Shown here: piece after piece, positions 33,867-41,913 of the stretch
Position numbering within the stretch: the stretch's first letter is position 1
How the letters are laid out: the number at the start of each line of letters is the position of its first letter
Assembly: GCF_042649685.1 (NCBI RefSeq)
Contig: NZ_JBHRZT010000001.1
Location: 1 to 41,913 of the forward strand
Length of the DNA: 41,913 nucleotides
Direction: 5' to 3'
Source of the DNA: Bacillus_BA songklensis
Lineage (GTDB): Bacteria; Bacillota; Bacilli; Bacillales; Bacillaceae_H
Program-made: the position numbers and the translations under genes
The notes under the pieces: generated by a model
Told to the model about the DNA's origin: nothing
The model's input: the letters and a program-made list of their open reading frames with translations, nothing else
The model's database searches: none

Positions 33867-34324
33867 AACCTTTTAATTATGGGGATTAAGCGAGTTTGTC
33901 CAAGCAGTTTTACAGCTACTCTTGAGGCATTTTTACAATTATGAAAACCAATTCCTGGAATTCTGAAAAAGAATATTTGTTGGATAGAAATTGTCCCCAT
34001 TGGTCCTTATCGCTACGAAAAGACCCTTATCATTTCATATTCTGTTTCTTCTGGAGTGTCCAAGCTACTTCAATAATCATTACAGTAGGTATAACACCAA
34101 TCAGCAAGTTCTGCGTGAGAGACGGTGGTGTAACGCGTCGATAAGTAACTTTCTCAAGTTTTATACCGCATGGTCTAAATCGCCTAGCTTAGACATGGGT
34201 ACTCTCCTTTGGTTCATGTATCTCTTTCTTTATGGAATTGCCTAATATAATTCTTTCCGCAGATCATAAATCCTTGTTCAACCAAGCACCGATTTTTCGA
34301 TAAGAAAAAAATCCTCCTTCTTGT

Positions 34325-34400
34325 TGAAGAATCGTTCCCCCTTCGTCCATAATGTCCCGGTGCGGCATTACAGATTATAGAAGAAATTCTATTCTTCCAT
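34325..34400 (+). repeat. Dispersed palindromic repeat, copy D (degenerate)
   Basis: TTCCCCCTTCGTCCATAATG, GGTGCGGCATTACAGATTAT and GAAATTCTATTCTTCCATGG follow the block order of copies B and C. Nothing else in 33867-34552 looks like a gene. Confidence 0.5.
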
Positions 34401-34565
34401 GGAAGATAAAGAAGCAAATTTTAATAGTTGAGGATATTGTTTCATTCCTCTAAAAAATAAATAACAATTTCTTATAATAATTGATTCATTTTTAACTCTA
34501 ATTATTCAATTACACAATAATGGAGTTTTACTATAAACATTTATTTGAACTTTATTGTAATTTTT

Positions 34566-34655
34566 AATATAAATGTTTATATAAATGAATATAAATATTT
34601 ATATTTATATAAATATTTATAAATGAAGTTATAAATATTTATATAAATACTTAGA
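34566..34655 (+). repeat. Second TATAAAT array
   Basis: Six or more TATAAAT words in 90 bases (TTTATATAAATGAATATAA, ATATTTATATTTATATAAAT, ATTTATATAAATAC), using the same sequence as the blocks upstream of the actin gene. It is either a second centromere-like site or a very AT-rich unwinding element. Confidence 0.5.
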
Positions 34656-36156
34656 GTTTAATCTATACTATCCATTGAGAGTTATAGTTAGCATAGTGTT
34701 TATCTTCTTACGCAGTTAACGAGTTATAGCGCATTGTAACTCTTTGAAATACCAGAGATGAAAATTAAAAAATGGGTAGAAGCCCTTGGCTAAAATCCTT
34801 TGAATCTATGAAGCTATAAACAAATGGACGCAGTACAACTGAAGAGCTATAGCGCGTTTTAACTTTGAGCCTTACTTCGATGGTTATAGGTAGCTTTTAG
34901 CTTTTGTTTATCAAGAAATCCAATTGTCAAGTCACGAGTGGATCAATTGTAAATCTCCTATCTGAAATGGAGGATTGTAAGTAAAGCATTTAATTCGAGG
35001 GTGTTTTTACACATTAACGACTCTTATGTGGATGCGGTAATAGTGTTATTTTGTCTTTCGCTTGTGAAAACAATAGCCTTAGGAAGAATCCTTTTGGTAA
35101 AATGTTGTATATTACATAAGCTTTTACGTTGCGAAGAGACTTATTTTTAAAGAATACAGTCTTCGCCCGAAGTATCTCTTCTCTAATTTCATTAATTGTT
35201 GGAATTGATGTTGACCTTCTTGTAATATGTGAACATGCCTTAAAGTTTAAAGGAACTATATAACGGATACGAAGTTGTTTTGACCATTATTCAAAGAATG
35301 TAGTTGTTTGCCCTTTGAACAAGCAGAAGTCATGTTAGTGGCGATCCTCATAGATGTTGTAAAGCTTTCAAATTCCAATTGATGCTTCTGAAACATCTCC
35401 TCGCCTTATATTATATTTAGACTGTTATTTGTTCTCTACGTCAAAAACTACGTCCAACACACTTTGCCTATCAGACGAGAATAATAAGCAGCTTTTGGAG
35501 TTTCCCTTCTAATTAATCGGCCTTTTTCATATGCAGTCGAGCTTTCATTTTCAGAAATTAAAAATTTTTGCCTCTTTTCATTCTTCCCTCATTTGTATCT
35601 AAGCATGCAATGAGGGTCATAATACTTCGATGATTCTTCAAATTTTGACGGAGAATTTCCATTTCAGAATGTTAGCCCCAAAAGCCTTGATAATAATAGC
35701 GCTAAACATTTTTGGACGATATGAAGCTTTTTTAGCTACAATGCGCTATATATGAATTAAGGACAATCCACTAACGAACGGTTAATCGGTAGCAGTATTA
35801 AAATCATTTAAAGCAAGCGATTTTAAACAGTAGATTGCTTATTAACGGTAAATATATTGTTATATCAGTCGCTATCATTAGATGGACGAATTACAACTTT
35901 AGAGTTGTAACGCGCTGAGGATAGTTTGTTGGACAATTGGACGACGATTAATTGAACGTTTTTTTTTATAAATATGTTTGTATTTTGATTAAATAAATTT
36001 CAAATGGTTAATAGTTTTTGATTCCGTCTGCGCTTCGTCCAAATAGCGTAACCGCTATGAATCGTCCGAATGTCTGTAACCTCCGAAAGTACTTGAAAAA
36101 ACAACGCTTTGAAACTACTATAGATTTATATAGTATAGCTGGGGGGTGATGGATCA
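34656..36156. other. 1.5 kb without genes, with dispersed GAGYTATAGCGC motifs
   Basis: No supported reading frame on either strand. A motif recurs: GAGTTATAGCGCATTGTAAC (34721), GAGCTATAGCGCGTTTTAAC (34844), AGAGTTGTAACGCGC (about 35902) and, inverted, GCTACAATGCGCTATA (about 35737). It is otherwise AT-rich with no hairpin terminator. It may be decayed sequence or a binding region for a plasmid protein. Confidence 0.4.
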
Positions 36157-37146
36157 GTGGATATGAAGGAATTGCTTGAAGAAGAATTTGAAGATGATGC
36201 TTTATATAAGACGATTGTGAAGGCGGGCTTGAAAAAGGAGCTTTTTACAAAAGGAATTCTGTCCATGGACAAAGAACTGGTTTATTCAACTGTAGAAGCA
36301 GGGAAGATTATAGGGAGACCGGATTCAACCATACGGAATTATTTTCGGACAGAATTGATTGATTACATAGAGCCTGAGAGAATGGGCAAATTCTATAGGA
36401 TGAATTACAAGAGTACGTTTAAGCTACATATGATTCTGATCTTAGTGGAAAAAACAAGTAGAAATATCGCGGATATCTCTTATGAGATTGGCTTGAGAGC
36501 TTTGTCTTCGTCAGATAAGCATACAATTAGGATATTGGAGAATAATTCGAATAATCCTGAAGTTCCTGCAAGTCAAAGTAATCTTTACGAAAGACTTCAA
36601 GCGATGGAGCATAACTTTAAAGTGCTAAATAGTTGGATTCATGTCAACCATGAAAAAGAGCTATTAAAAGACTATGAAAATAGGTTACTTCACTGTGAAA
36701 AGGATATTGAAGGAATTCAGAAAGATAAAGTTAACTTAAAATTAGAAGAACGAATGATAAGATCGGATGAAAAATACTATAAAATGCTCGACCAAAGTTT
36801 GAGGAGAACGCAGAGTAATATTCCTAAAAACCAAGGGATTCTTGGGAACATACTCTCAGCTTTTAAGCAGGAGAGAAAATCAGAAGAAGAAATCGGATTA
36901 GTAGTACAAGAAGCAGCGGCTACTGCTGAGCAGGCCATTGAAAAACTAAAAGTAAGCCAGGTGGTAGAAAAGATGGCTCTTTTAAATGAACAGTTGGCTA
37001 AAAAGGAGAAAGAACGGGAAGAGCTAAAAGAGAAGATAGAAAAACAGAAAAAGAAACTAATGCATGTACAGAGACAAGGTGCTCAATTGCTAGAAGATGA
37101 TCTTCCATCTCTTTTAACATTTCCTACTATTGAAGACCAAGAGTAG
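36157..37146 (+). CDS. MerR-like helix-turn-helix protein with long coiled coil
   Basis: A 329-aa plasmid protein. Residues 40-110 resemble a MerR-type winged helix (LVYSTVEAGKIIGRPDSTIR, then RMGKFYRMNYKSTFKLHMIL). The remainder is mostly coiled coil, with heptad-rich Glu/Lys/Leu segments at 145-205 and 255-310 (QLAKKEKEREELKEKIEKQK). The layout (DNA-binding head, long coil) is common among Bacillus plasmid proteins of unknown role and would suit nucleoid, partition or conjugation control. The start is GTG at 36157 or the ATG two codons later; GGGGGG lies about ten bases before the GTG. A truncated relative is at 41811. Confidence 0.7.
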   Translation: MDMKELLEEEFEDDALYKTIVKAGLKKELFTKGILSMDKELVYSTVEAGKIIGRPDSTIRNYFRTELIDYIEPERMGKFYRMNYKSTFKLHMILILVEKTSRNIADISYEIGLRALSSSDKHTIRILENNSNNPEVPASQSNLYERLQAMEHNFKVLNSWIHVNHEKELLKDYENRLLHCEKDIEGIQKDKVNLKLEERMIRSDEKYYKMLDQSLRRTQSNIPKNQGILGNILSAFKQERKSEEEIGLVVQEAAATAEQAIEKLKVSQVVEKMALLNEQLAKKEKEREELKEKIEKQKKKLMHVQRQGAQLLEDDLPSLLTFPTIEDQE

Positions 37147-37190
37147 GAACAATACAAAAAGAATATATATATTGTCTATTTGACTGGAGG

Positions 37191-37220
37191 AACGCAAGCT
37201 TAATAGCTTGTGTTCTTTTT
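37191..37220 (+). terminator. Rho-independent terminator
   Basis: AACGCAAGCT / AGCTTGTGTT (one G-U pair), loop TAAT, then CTTTTT, 45 bases after the coiled-coil gene. Confidence 0.8.
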
Positions 37221-37227
37221 ATCTTAA

Positions 37228-37345
37228 TTAGGCGAGAAGACCCCATCCTCAAGGAATGAGAAGGACGATAGCCAAATGAATAGAGTGGGGATGGATCGCC
37301 TTCGGACAAGAATTAGCTTTAGCTATCTCGGTTGTCCGACTGTTC
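37228..37345 (+). mobile_element. Orphan TnpB-element end
   Basis: GGCGAGAAGACCCCATCCTC, AAGGAATGAGAAGGACGATA and GAATAGAGTGGGGATGGATC match the blocks upstream of the tnpB fusion at 25893, with about a quarter of positions changed. A stem CGGACAA / TTGTCCG follows. No tnpB is nearby, so only an end remains. Confidence 0.45.
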
Positions 37346-37374
37346 GAGTACTACTTGAAATAAATGAAAATGAT

Positions 37375-37574
37375 GGTTCTGGTGCAAAAATAAATTTTCG
37401 AGAATATAGGAGCTGATTGAATCACTTTTTCTGTATCATGAAGCTATTCGAAATAGTTTATGTATAAATTTTAATTGATTTTGTACATAACTTGTTTGGA
37501 ATTGCATCATAATCCGAAATTGAACAGGCTATGTAGGTTCTATATCCCTATTAAATGGTTTTTGCACCAGAACC
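37375..37574. mobile_element. 200-bp MITE with IS6-type inverted ends
   Basis: GGTTCTGGTGCAAAAA at the left and TTTTTGCACCAGAACC at the right match the ends of the IS6 element at 18254, but the interior is 170 bases of non-coding DNA. Flanks AAAATGAT and TAAAAATC show no target duplication. It would be mobilised by an IS6 transposase acting in trans. It sits directly against a truncated gene. Confidence 0.75.
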
Positions 37575-37584
37575 TAAAAATCAA

Positions 37585-38204
37585 CTTCAAAATCGTACAG
37601 CCATGGACCATGCACCGGTTGGAAATGAACAGCTGATGGATCCAGTAATCAAAATGGAAATGTCACATCTATTGATGAATTACGTCGTCGCCGTTTGGAA
37701 ACTGGAAACCTTGCCAATGCTCCGTTAGTAGATCGTCGAAATTCAGAGGGAGCACATCGAGAATCGGATACTAGGACAGAACAATCAGATATGCGTGATG
37801 TAGAGCTTACAGATCGTTCGCAAAGTCAAAGAAATCATAAAATGATGGATCGTCAAAGTGAAGACCGCAGCAATGACCAGCAAATCCAACAGCTAACCGA
37901 ACGCAGAGTCATTGAAAGAGATGCTGAGCGAGAAGCGACTCAAGATATGACCAATCGTGAGCATCATGAAAGCAATAGTAAAAAAGCTACTAATCGGAAG
38001 GCGACCGTGACAGACACAGATCGGCGTGTTCAAGAGAATATCATCACAAGGGAAACTGCTTCCCAACAAGTGAATCGTCATAATGAGAGGAAGGACGAAG
38101 ATAAAGAGCGTACCCATAGTATGAAAATCGATCCTTCTAAACCTATTACCAAATGGGAGGCGCAGCAGCAAATCGATGAACGAAACGGTTCTAAAAAAGA
38201 GTAG
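37585..38204 (+). pseudogene. Frameshifted hydrophilic conjugation-cluster gene
   Basis: The first part reads NRTAMDHAPVGNEQLMD. Near 37640 the frame must change to continue GSSNQNGNVTSIDELRRRRL and the open frame to a TAG at 38204. The product is Arg/Asp/Gln/Glu-rich and disordered (NREHHESNSKKATNRKATVT), ending PSKPITKWEAQQQIDERNGS. The 5' end is lost at the MITE. I cannot name it. Its place in front of a membrane gene and a CwlT-like relic suggests a conjugation operon. Confidence 0.55.
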
Positions 38205-38227
38205 GGGGGTGAAAAGGAGGGACGTAT

Positions 38228-38765
38228 ATGTTTGGATGGAACTTTGAAAATAGTAAAAGTGACCGCATCAAACTGTTTCTCTTTATTCTTGCGGTCTTTC
38301 TTGTAGTAGGGTTCACCGTTACGACGATTCTCCGCAACATGAACAAAGCAGAAGTCACAGTCATTGAAACCAAAAAGGCAACTGAGTCGACTGAACAGGT
38401 TGATTCAGAGCTTGCGTCTGAGGATCAAAATAATGACTATGACCAAACCGAGAAATTTTCAGAAGAAACGCTGGAAGCTACGAGGGAAATCGCTGTTCAA
38501 TTCGTCACAGCTTTTCATACGTACAATGCAGATAAGCCAATGAAGTATTTGGAAGACAGCAAGTCTTTTATGACCGAGGCTTTATATGAAAAGGTTCAAC
38601 GAAATGGAAGGCGAGAAACCCTTGAACGGTCTTATCTGACGGTAAAAGAAACACAGGTTACACCAGTCGTCAATCGAAGTAGTATGGTCGTTCGGTGGAA
38701 TGTGATGGTGATAGGTGAAGCGAAATCCGTGGATGGAACGATGTCAGAAACGGAAGATTGGTATT
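38228..38765 (+). pseudogene. Single-pass membrane protein gene cut by a group II intron (conjugation-like)
   Basis: AAAGGAGGG lies six bases before the ATG. It has a short cytoplasmic N-terminus, one membrane helix (IKLFLFILAVFLVVGFTVTT), an acidic linker and a globular external part (EIAVQFVTAFHTYNADKPMK, then MVVRWNVMVIGEAKS). This layout recalls TcpC/VirB8-type transfer proteins. Coding sequence stops at EDWY, where GTGCG begins the intron. The 3' exon is not found after the intron, so about half the gene is gone. Confidence 0.6.
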
Positions 38766-40524
38766 GTGCGAAACGTTTCCTTATAAGTGCATAAGCACGA
38801 AATAGGAGAGTTTTCGAATGAAAATTACAACTGATTAACCGAAACTCGGAATGAAAGTCGTCATGTTGAACTGAAACGAGTTACCTAATACTCCTACATG
38901 CAATCAAGGATAGTAGTCCAAAATTGTATGAAGCTAGGTGAAGTCGACTGAAAGAAACCTAAGTCACTTAAACAGGATATGGTTTATGATAGGTCGGGGT
39001 GCTATAAAATATCTATGGTGAGAATGCCCACTGAGGCTGACGAACTTGCGAATGTACGGGTCTAAAAATCTATTGTGATCGAAAGGCGCAAACTGCGAAT
39101 GCAGGGTCAAACACCGAAAAGTACGATTAGTACCTAGGAAATTCGGGATATCTAACCAAGAGGATATAGTGTTGACAGGCTCAAAGCAAGCACCTACGGG
39201 TATATGAACAGCTAGGTTAATCGGAACGTTGGAAGCAAGAAACATCCATATAAACGACTACTATCGGGATGGTGTCTATAAGGTAACAGACCGAAATGAC
39301 TTTATTCTTGTAAAAGTAGGGATACGACCAATGAAATTCTTATAACGAGAATGGAGGAACAGTCCCAAGTCTTGTTCTTTGAAAACTAAATCAACTAAAT
39401 GAAACTTACAGGATCGAGTAAGATGATGGGACTTTTCGGAAGAAAGGAGCAATAATCCATCGGTGAGTACAACTTTACGACATGCGGAATATTACAACAT
39501 GCAAGGAATATTTGACGACCTTTATGAGCGAAGTAAAAACAATGCAACTAAAGGATTAAGATTATATGAACATATTATATCGAGAGACAACAATCTATTA
39601 GCATATCGTAAAAAATCAACTAAACCTTGATATATCAACCGAGAAATCAACAATTACAAATCTAAGAAAAAGAGAGTCTAGTTTTCTAGGTTTTTCTCTC
39701 AAAGCAGTATCCAAACATAAAAAATATGTAGCAAATACACATGTAGTAAAGAAGACACAAGACAATATCACGAAGAAAGTAAAGAAACTTATATGCAAAA
39801 TCCAAAAGAATCCTTCACCAAAAACTATAAACCATTACAATGCATATGTTCTAGGTATCAAAAACTACTACAAAATAGCTACACATGTGAATAAAGACTT
39901 TACAAAAATAGCTTATCGTCTTAATTGATTTCTACATAATCGTCTGAAATCAATAGGGAAATATGGAATACCAATTAAACCAAATGTGACATATAAACGT
40001 CTTCACAAAAATAACTTTAAAACATTTGAAATTAATGGTATTTATTTATTTCCCATAGCAGATATTCAAACTAAAAACGCCATGAAATTTAGTCAAGACA
40101 TATGTGACTATACAAATAAAGGACGGTTGAAAATTCATAAAAACCTCAAAGCTGATATTGCAACAGAAATTAAAAAGATGTTGCAAACAACTCATGAAGA
40201 GGGAAAACTAGAATACGCAGATAATAGAATTTCAAAATATTCTATGCAATTTGGTGAATGTGCGGTGACAGGGAGATTTCTTATAGCAGAGGAAGTACAC
40301 TGTCATCACAAGTTACCTCGACATATGAAAGGAACTGATGAATTTAACAACCTTGTAATTGTACATGAAATGGTTCATAAACTAATCCATGCTACAAATA
40401 AAAAGACGATTGAACGATACAGGAACTTTCTTCAATTGGATGGAAAACAATTGAAGAAACTAAACCAATTTCGTAAAGTTTGTAATTTAGTTGCTTTAGT
40501 CTAAAAGAATAAGATGGAGCGCCG
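38766..40524 (+). mobile_element. Degenerate group II intron
   Basis: It begins GTGCGA, the group II 5' boundary form (GUGYG), inside a gene. About 730 bases of structured, ORF-free ribozyme sequence follow before the intron-encoded protein starts. GATGGAGCGCCGT after the protein stop looks like the opening of domain V, but the expected rest of domains V and VI is absent and a cell-wall hydrolase reading begins. The 3' end has thus been lost by deletion and the intron should be unable to splice. Confidence 0.7.
39499..40504 (+). pseudogene. Group II intron-encoded protein, RT core deleted
   Basis: The N-terminus is intact (MQGIFDDLYERSKNNATKGL to NNLLAYR, 39499-39609). The whole reverse-transcriptase palm and fingers are missing, including the YADD-type motif. 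A new frame from about 39614 resumes at the end of the RT/thumb-maturase domain (ESSFLGFSLKAVSKHKKYVA, NAYVLGIKNYYKIATHV). A TGA interrupts RLN*FLHNRL near 39927. The C-terminal HNH endonuclease part is complete (CAVTGRFLIAEEVHCHHKLP, then LVIVHEMVHKLIHA). It is a dead copy. Confidence 0.8.
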
Positions 40525-41020
40525 TCATTCTGATCAGTACGTAGAAAATGTACTCGGCTTCGCCGATCAATACGTAAAAGGCTATATTGTGATAGAAGGC
40601 AGTAACGGTACCCTGGGAAATCTTAGCGGAAGTGCGGAAGAAATTGTGCAGGTCTCACAAAAATGGATCGGAAATTCAACGTATGTGTTCGGCGGAGGGC
40701 GAAATCAAAGCGATATAACTAGAGGTCGCTTTGACTGCTCCAGTTTTGTGCATTGGGTTTTTGCAAAACTGGGAGTCTAGGTCCTTTAACTTCTACCAGC
40801 ACAGAAACATTGAAACATTTAGGACAGCCTGTATCACCTAGCCAAATGCAGCCAGGGGACCTTGTATTCTTTGATACTTATAAAAATAGATGGTCATGTT
40901 GGGGTGTATCTTGGAGATGGGAAATTCATAGGGGCGCAGTCACGTACCGGTGTGGCCATTGCTGACATGTCAAAAGGTTACTGGAAAGAAAAATTCAATG
41001 GACGTGTGAAAAGAATATAA
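40524..41020 (+). pseudogene. CwlT-like NlpC/P60 cell-wall hydrolase remnant
   Basis: The reading starts at the intron junction (HSDQYVENVL, the end of the lysozyme half). It reaches the NlpC/P60 domain with catalytic Cys in RFDCSSFVHWVFAKLGV and stops at a TAG near 40778. After a change of phase, GPLTSTSTETLKHLGQPVSP and PGDLVFFDTYK follow. A second shift near 40888 gives the catalytic His segment IDGHVGVYLGDGKFIGAQSR and the end NGRVKRI at 41020. Bifunctional CwlT proteins open the wall for type IV-like conjugation machines, so this supports a lost transfer region. Confidence 0.8.
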
Positions 41021-41126
41021 AAGGAATGAATGGTGGTTTTGCTCCATTTAAAAGTTCAATTAAGAATGATTGATTTCTAAGACCTTGTAGAAAGTTCAGA
41101 ATGAAGAAGCTTATTTCACTTAACCC

Positions 41127-41160
41127 ATAGCCTTATCCCTAATGATGAGGCTATTTTTTT
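41127..41160 (+). terminator. Terminator facing the small peptide gene
   Basis: ATAGCC / GGCTAT with a loop, then TTTTTTT on the plus strand. Its U-run overlaps the last codons of the minus-strand peptide gene. No protein gene on the plus strand leads directly into it, leaving room for a short RNA. Confidence 0.7.
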
Positions 41161-41246
41161 ATGTTCCTTTCTTTGAAGTATTTTATGATCTCGATGATTC
41201 CAACAATAGTGGCTACAATCATCTCAACATCCTGTAACCAATTCAC
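41151..41246 (-). CDS. 31-aa hydrophobic peptide, possible Fst/Ldr-type toxin
   Basis: GTG start with AAAGGGGGG five bases upstream. The peptide is a short N-terminus (MNWLQDVE), one membrane helix (MIVATIVGIIEIIKYF) and a charged end (KERNIKK). The size and order of helix then charged tail recall the membrane toxins of Fst/Ldr type I systems. A plus-strand terminator sits at the 3' end of the gene, as expected for a convergent antitoxin RNA. The identity is uncertain because the usual conserved Pro is absent and I cannot locate the antitoxin promoter. Confidence 0.45.
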   Translation of the reverse strand: MNWLQDVEMIVATIVGIIEIIKYFKERNIKK

Positions 41247-41327
41247 TGAATCCCCCCTTTTGATACAATCGTGGATATCCAGTATACATAATCTATTTTT
41301 AATTTAAATCGGACTTTTGTCGTTTAG

Positions 41328-41483
41328 AAAACCAAGGGGAAGAAGGCCTTTAAATTAAGTGAAGAGACTGGGAAACCTTGTCCCGGCTTTCTTATGGATA
41401 ACAGGAAGAATTTAGTGGATATAACTAATTCAATAAATACATCTCTTCTCCAACAAAAGGGTGGCGTTGAAAAAGATTGGTAA
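41328..41483 (+). pseudogene. Coding relic, 51 codons, 5' truncated
   Basis: An open frame from after a TAG to a TAA reads KAFKLSEETGKPCPGFLMDN and NLVDITNSINTSLLQQKGGV, ending EKDW. It looks like the end of a real protein but has no start with a ribosome site. Family unknown. The neighbourhood is full of decay. Confidence 0.35.
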
Positions 41484-41562
41484 AAGGATCGACTGTTCTG
41501 TTGTTCTTTTTATCTAATGTAAAATCAATATTAAAATTTAACGGATTCTTGGGAAAAGCAAA

Positions 41563-41587
41563 AAGCCCTTTTCAGGGCTTATTTTCT
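41563..41587 (+). terminator. Small terminator-like hairpin
   Basis: AAGCCCT / AGGGCTT with loop TTTC, followed by ATTTTCTG, 80 bases after the relic at 41328-41483. Confidence 0.45.
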
Positions 41588-41753
41588 GAGTCACGTGCAG
41601 TAAGAGGTGTTTTACTGCTAACGCCTCGCTTATTTAGATATATTTTATCCAGTAATTGTTAAGTTATTGTGAATCCAAAGTAAAAAAAGCGTTAGGTTGC
41701 TCTGCGCGCTTTTTATATCGACTTTGATAGTTCAAGAGGCATTGCATAAAACG

Positions 41754-41807
41754 GTTCTGGTGCAAAAAACATTTGATAGAGACATAGAACCTATATGGAC
41801 TATTCAA
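41754..41807 (+). mobile_element. IS6/MITE-type end, third copy
   Basis: GGTTCTGGTGCAAAAAACAT and the next 35 bases (TAGAACCTATATGGACTATT) resemble the right end of the 200-bp MITE read in reverse. No second end is found before the sequence turns into a coding fragment, so this is a truncated element or one continuing in rearranged form. Confidence 0.55.
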
Positions 41808-41810
41808 TGA

Positions 41811-41913
41811 CAGAGAGATCGTTTTATTGATTACATTCCTTATGTGGGAGATGGACGTCACCGAAGGTATCGACCAGAGACTGCGGATATACTGCGCTTC
41901 ATTGCGGAAGGGT
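41811..41913 (+). CDS. MerR-like DNA-binding protein fragment, running off the window
   Basis: Right after a TGA that closes the element end, the frame QRDRFIDYIPYVGDGRHRRY and RPETADILRFIAEG stays open to the window edge. The pattern (wing GRHRRYRPET, then a helix LRFIAEG) is that of plasmid MerR-like helix-turn-helix proteins and recalls the wing of the coiled-coil protein at 36157 (YIEPERMGKFYRMNYKSTF). The first helices have been lost to the inserted element, so the gene is probably broken. Confidence 0.5.

Noticed and set aside
33941..34417. Reading frames of 67-84 codons in the gene-free stretch
   Set aside because: Composition is not protein-like, there are no ribosome sites, and part overlaps a dispersed repeat copy.
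41664..41861. 65-codon minus-strand frame across the IS6-type end
   Set aside because: It runs through an element boundary and lacks a ribosome site. The part outside the element looks faintly coding but cannot be assigned.

Overview
The window looks like a piece of a large low-GC plasmid from a Bacillaceae host, possibly of the Bacillus/Priestia megaterium or B. cereus type. The evidence is AG-rich Shine-Dalgarno sites with frequent TTG/GTG starts, an actin-type (ParM/Alp7A-like) segregation locus, an iteron origin, an IS240-like IS6 element, a group II intron relic and decayed conjugation genes. The host assignment is an inference.

Left third (1-16.4 kb): after a broken transposase tail and a dispersed-repeat copy comes a long minus-strand operon for beta-mannooligosaccharides. 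Its order of transcription is solute-binding lipoprotein, two ABC permeases, DUF1861-like protein, GH130 phosphorylase, GH2 beta-mannosidase, zinc dehydrogenase, ROK sugar kinase, MFS transporter, mannose-6-phosphate isomerase and phosphohexomutase. A divergent LacI-type regulator sits at 15380-16393. The shared intergenic region carries one cre-like palindrome and a symmetric pair of GTAACGTTAC palindromes. The inferred pathway is import, then phosphorolysis to mannose-1-phosphate or hydrolysis to mannose, then mannose-6-phosphate, then fructose-6-phosphate. No ABC ATPase is present, so a shared chromosomal one of MsmX type is presumably used.

Middle (16.4-25.7 kb): terminators and palindromes, a retropepsin-like protein with its coupled partner, a complete IS6 element, and then the probable replication region. 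There, two large divergent genes (612 and 512 aa) flank an origin made of two tandem modules of about 253 bp. Each module has four iterons spaced about 33 bp apart. Both flanking genes carry nearly the same 21-bp box at their promoters.

Right of the origin (25-31.3 kb): a chimeric TnpB with a LexA-like box, a tiny basic protein, a two-gene operon with a ribbon-helix-helix-like protein, and the parM-like actin gene with its acidic adaptor-like partner. The hairpins between the last two could switch access to the partner's ribosome-binding site. AT-rich TATAAAT arrays, candidate centromeres, lie upstream of the actin gene and again 5.5 kb away.

Right end (31.3-41.9 kb): accessory and decaying DNA. 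It holds a UPF0158 protein, several small unknown genes, five copies overall of a dispersed palindromic repeat, a 2.3 kb stretch without genes, a MerR-like coiled-coil protein, a 200-bp MITE with IS6-type ends, and a wrecked conjugation cluster. That cluster contains a frameshifted hydrophilic gene, a membrane gene cut by a group II intron, the intron with its reverse-transcriptase core deleted, and an NlpC/P60 CwlT-like pseudogene. A 31-codon hydrophobic peptide with a convergent terminator at 41151-41246 may be an Fst/Ldr-type toxin.
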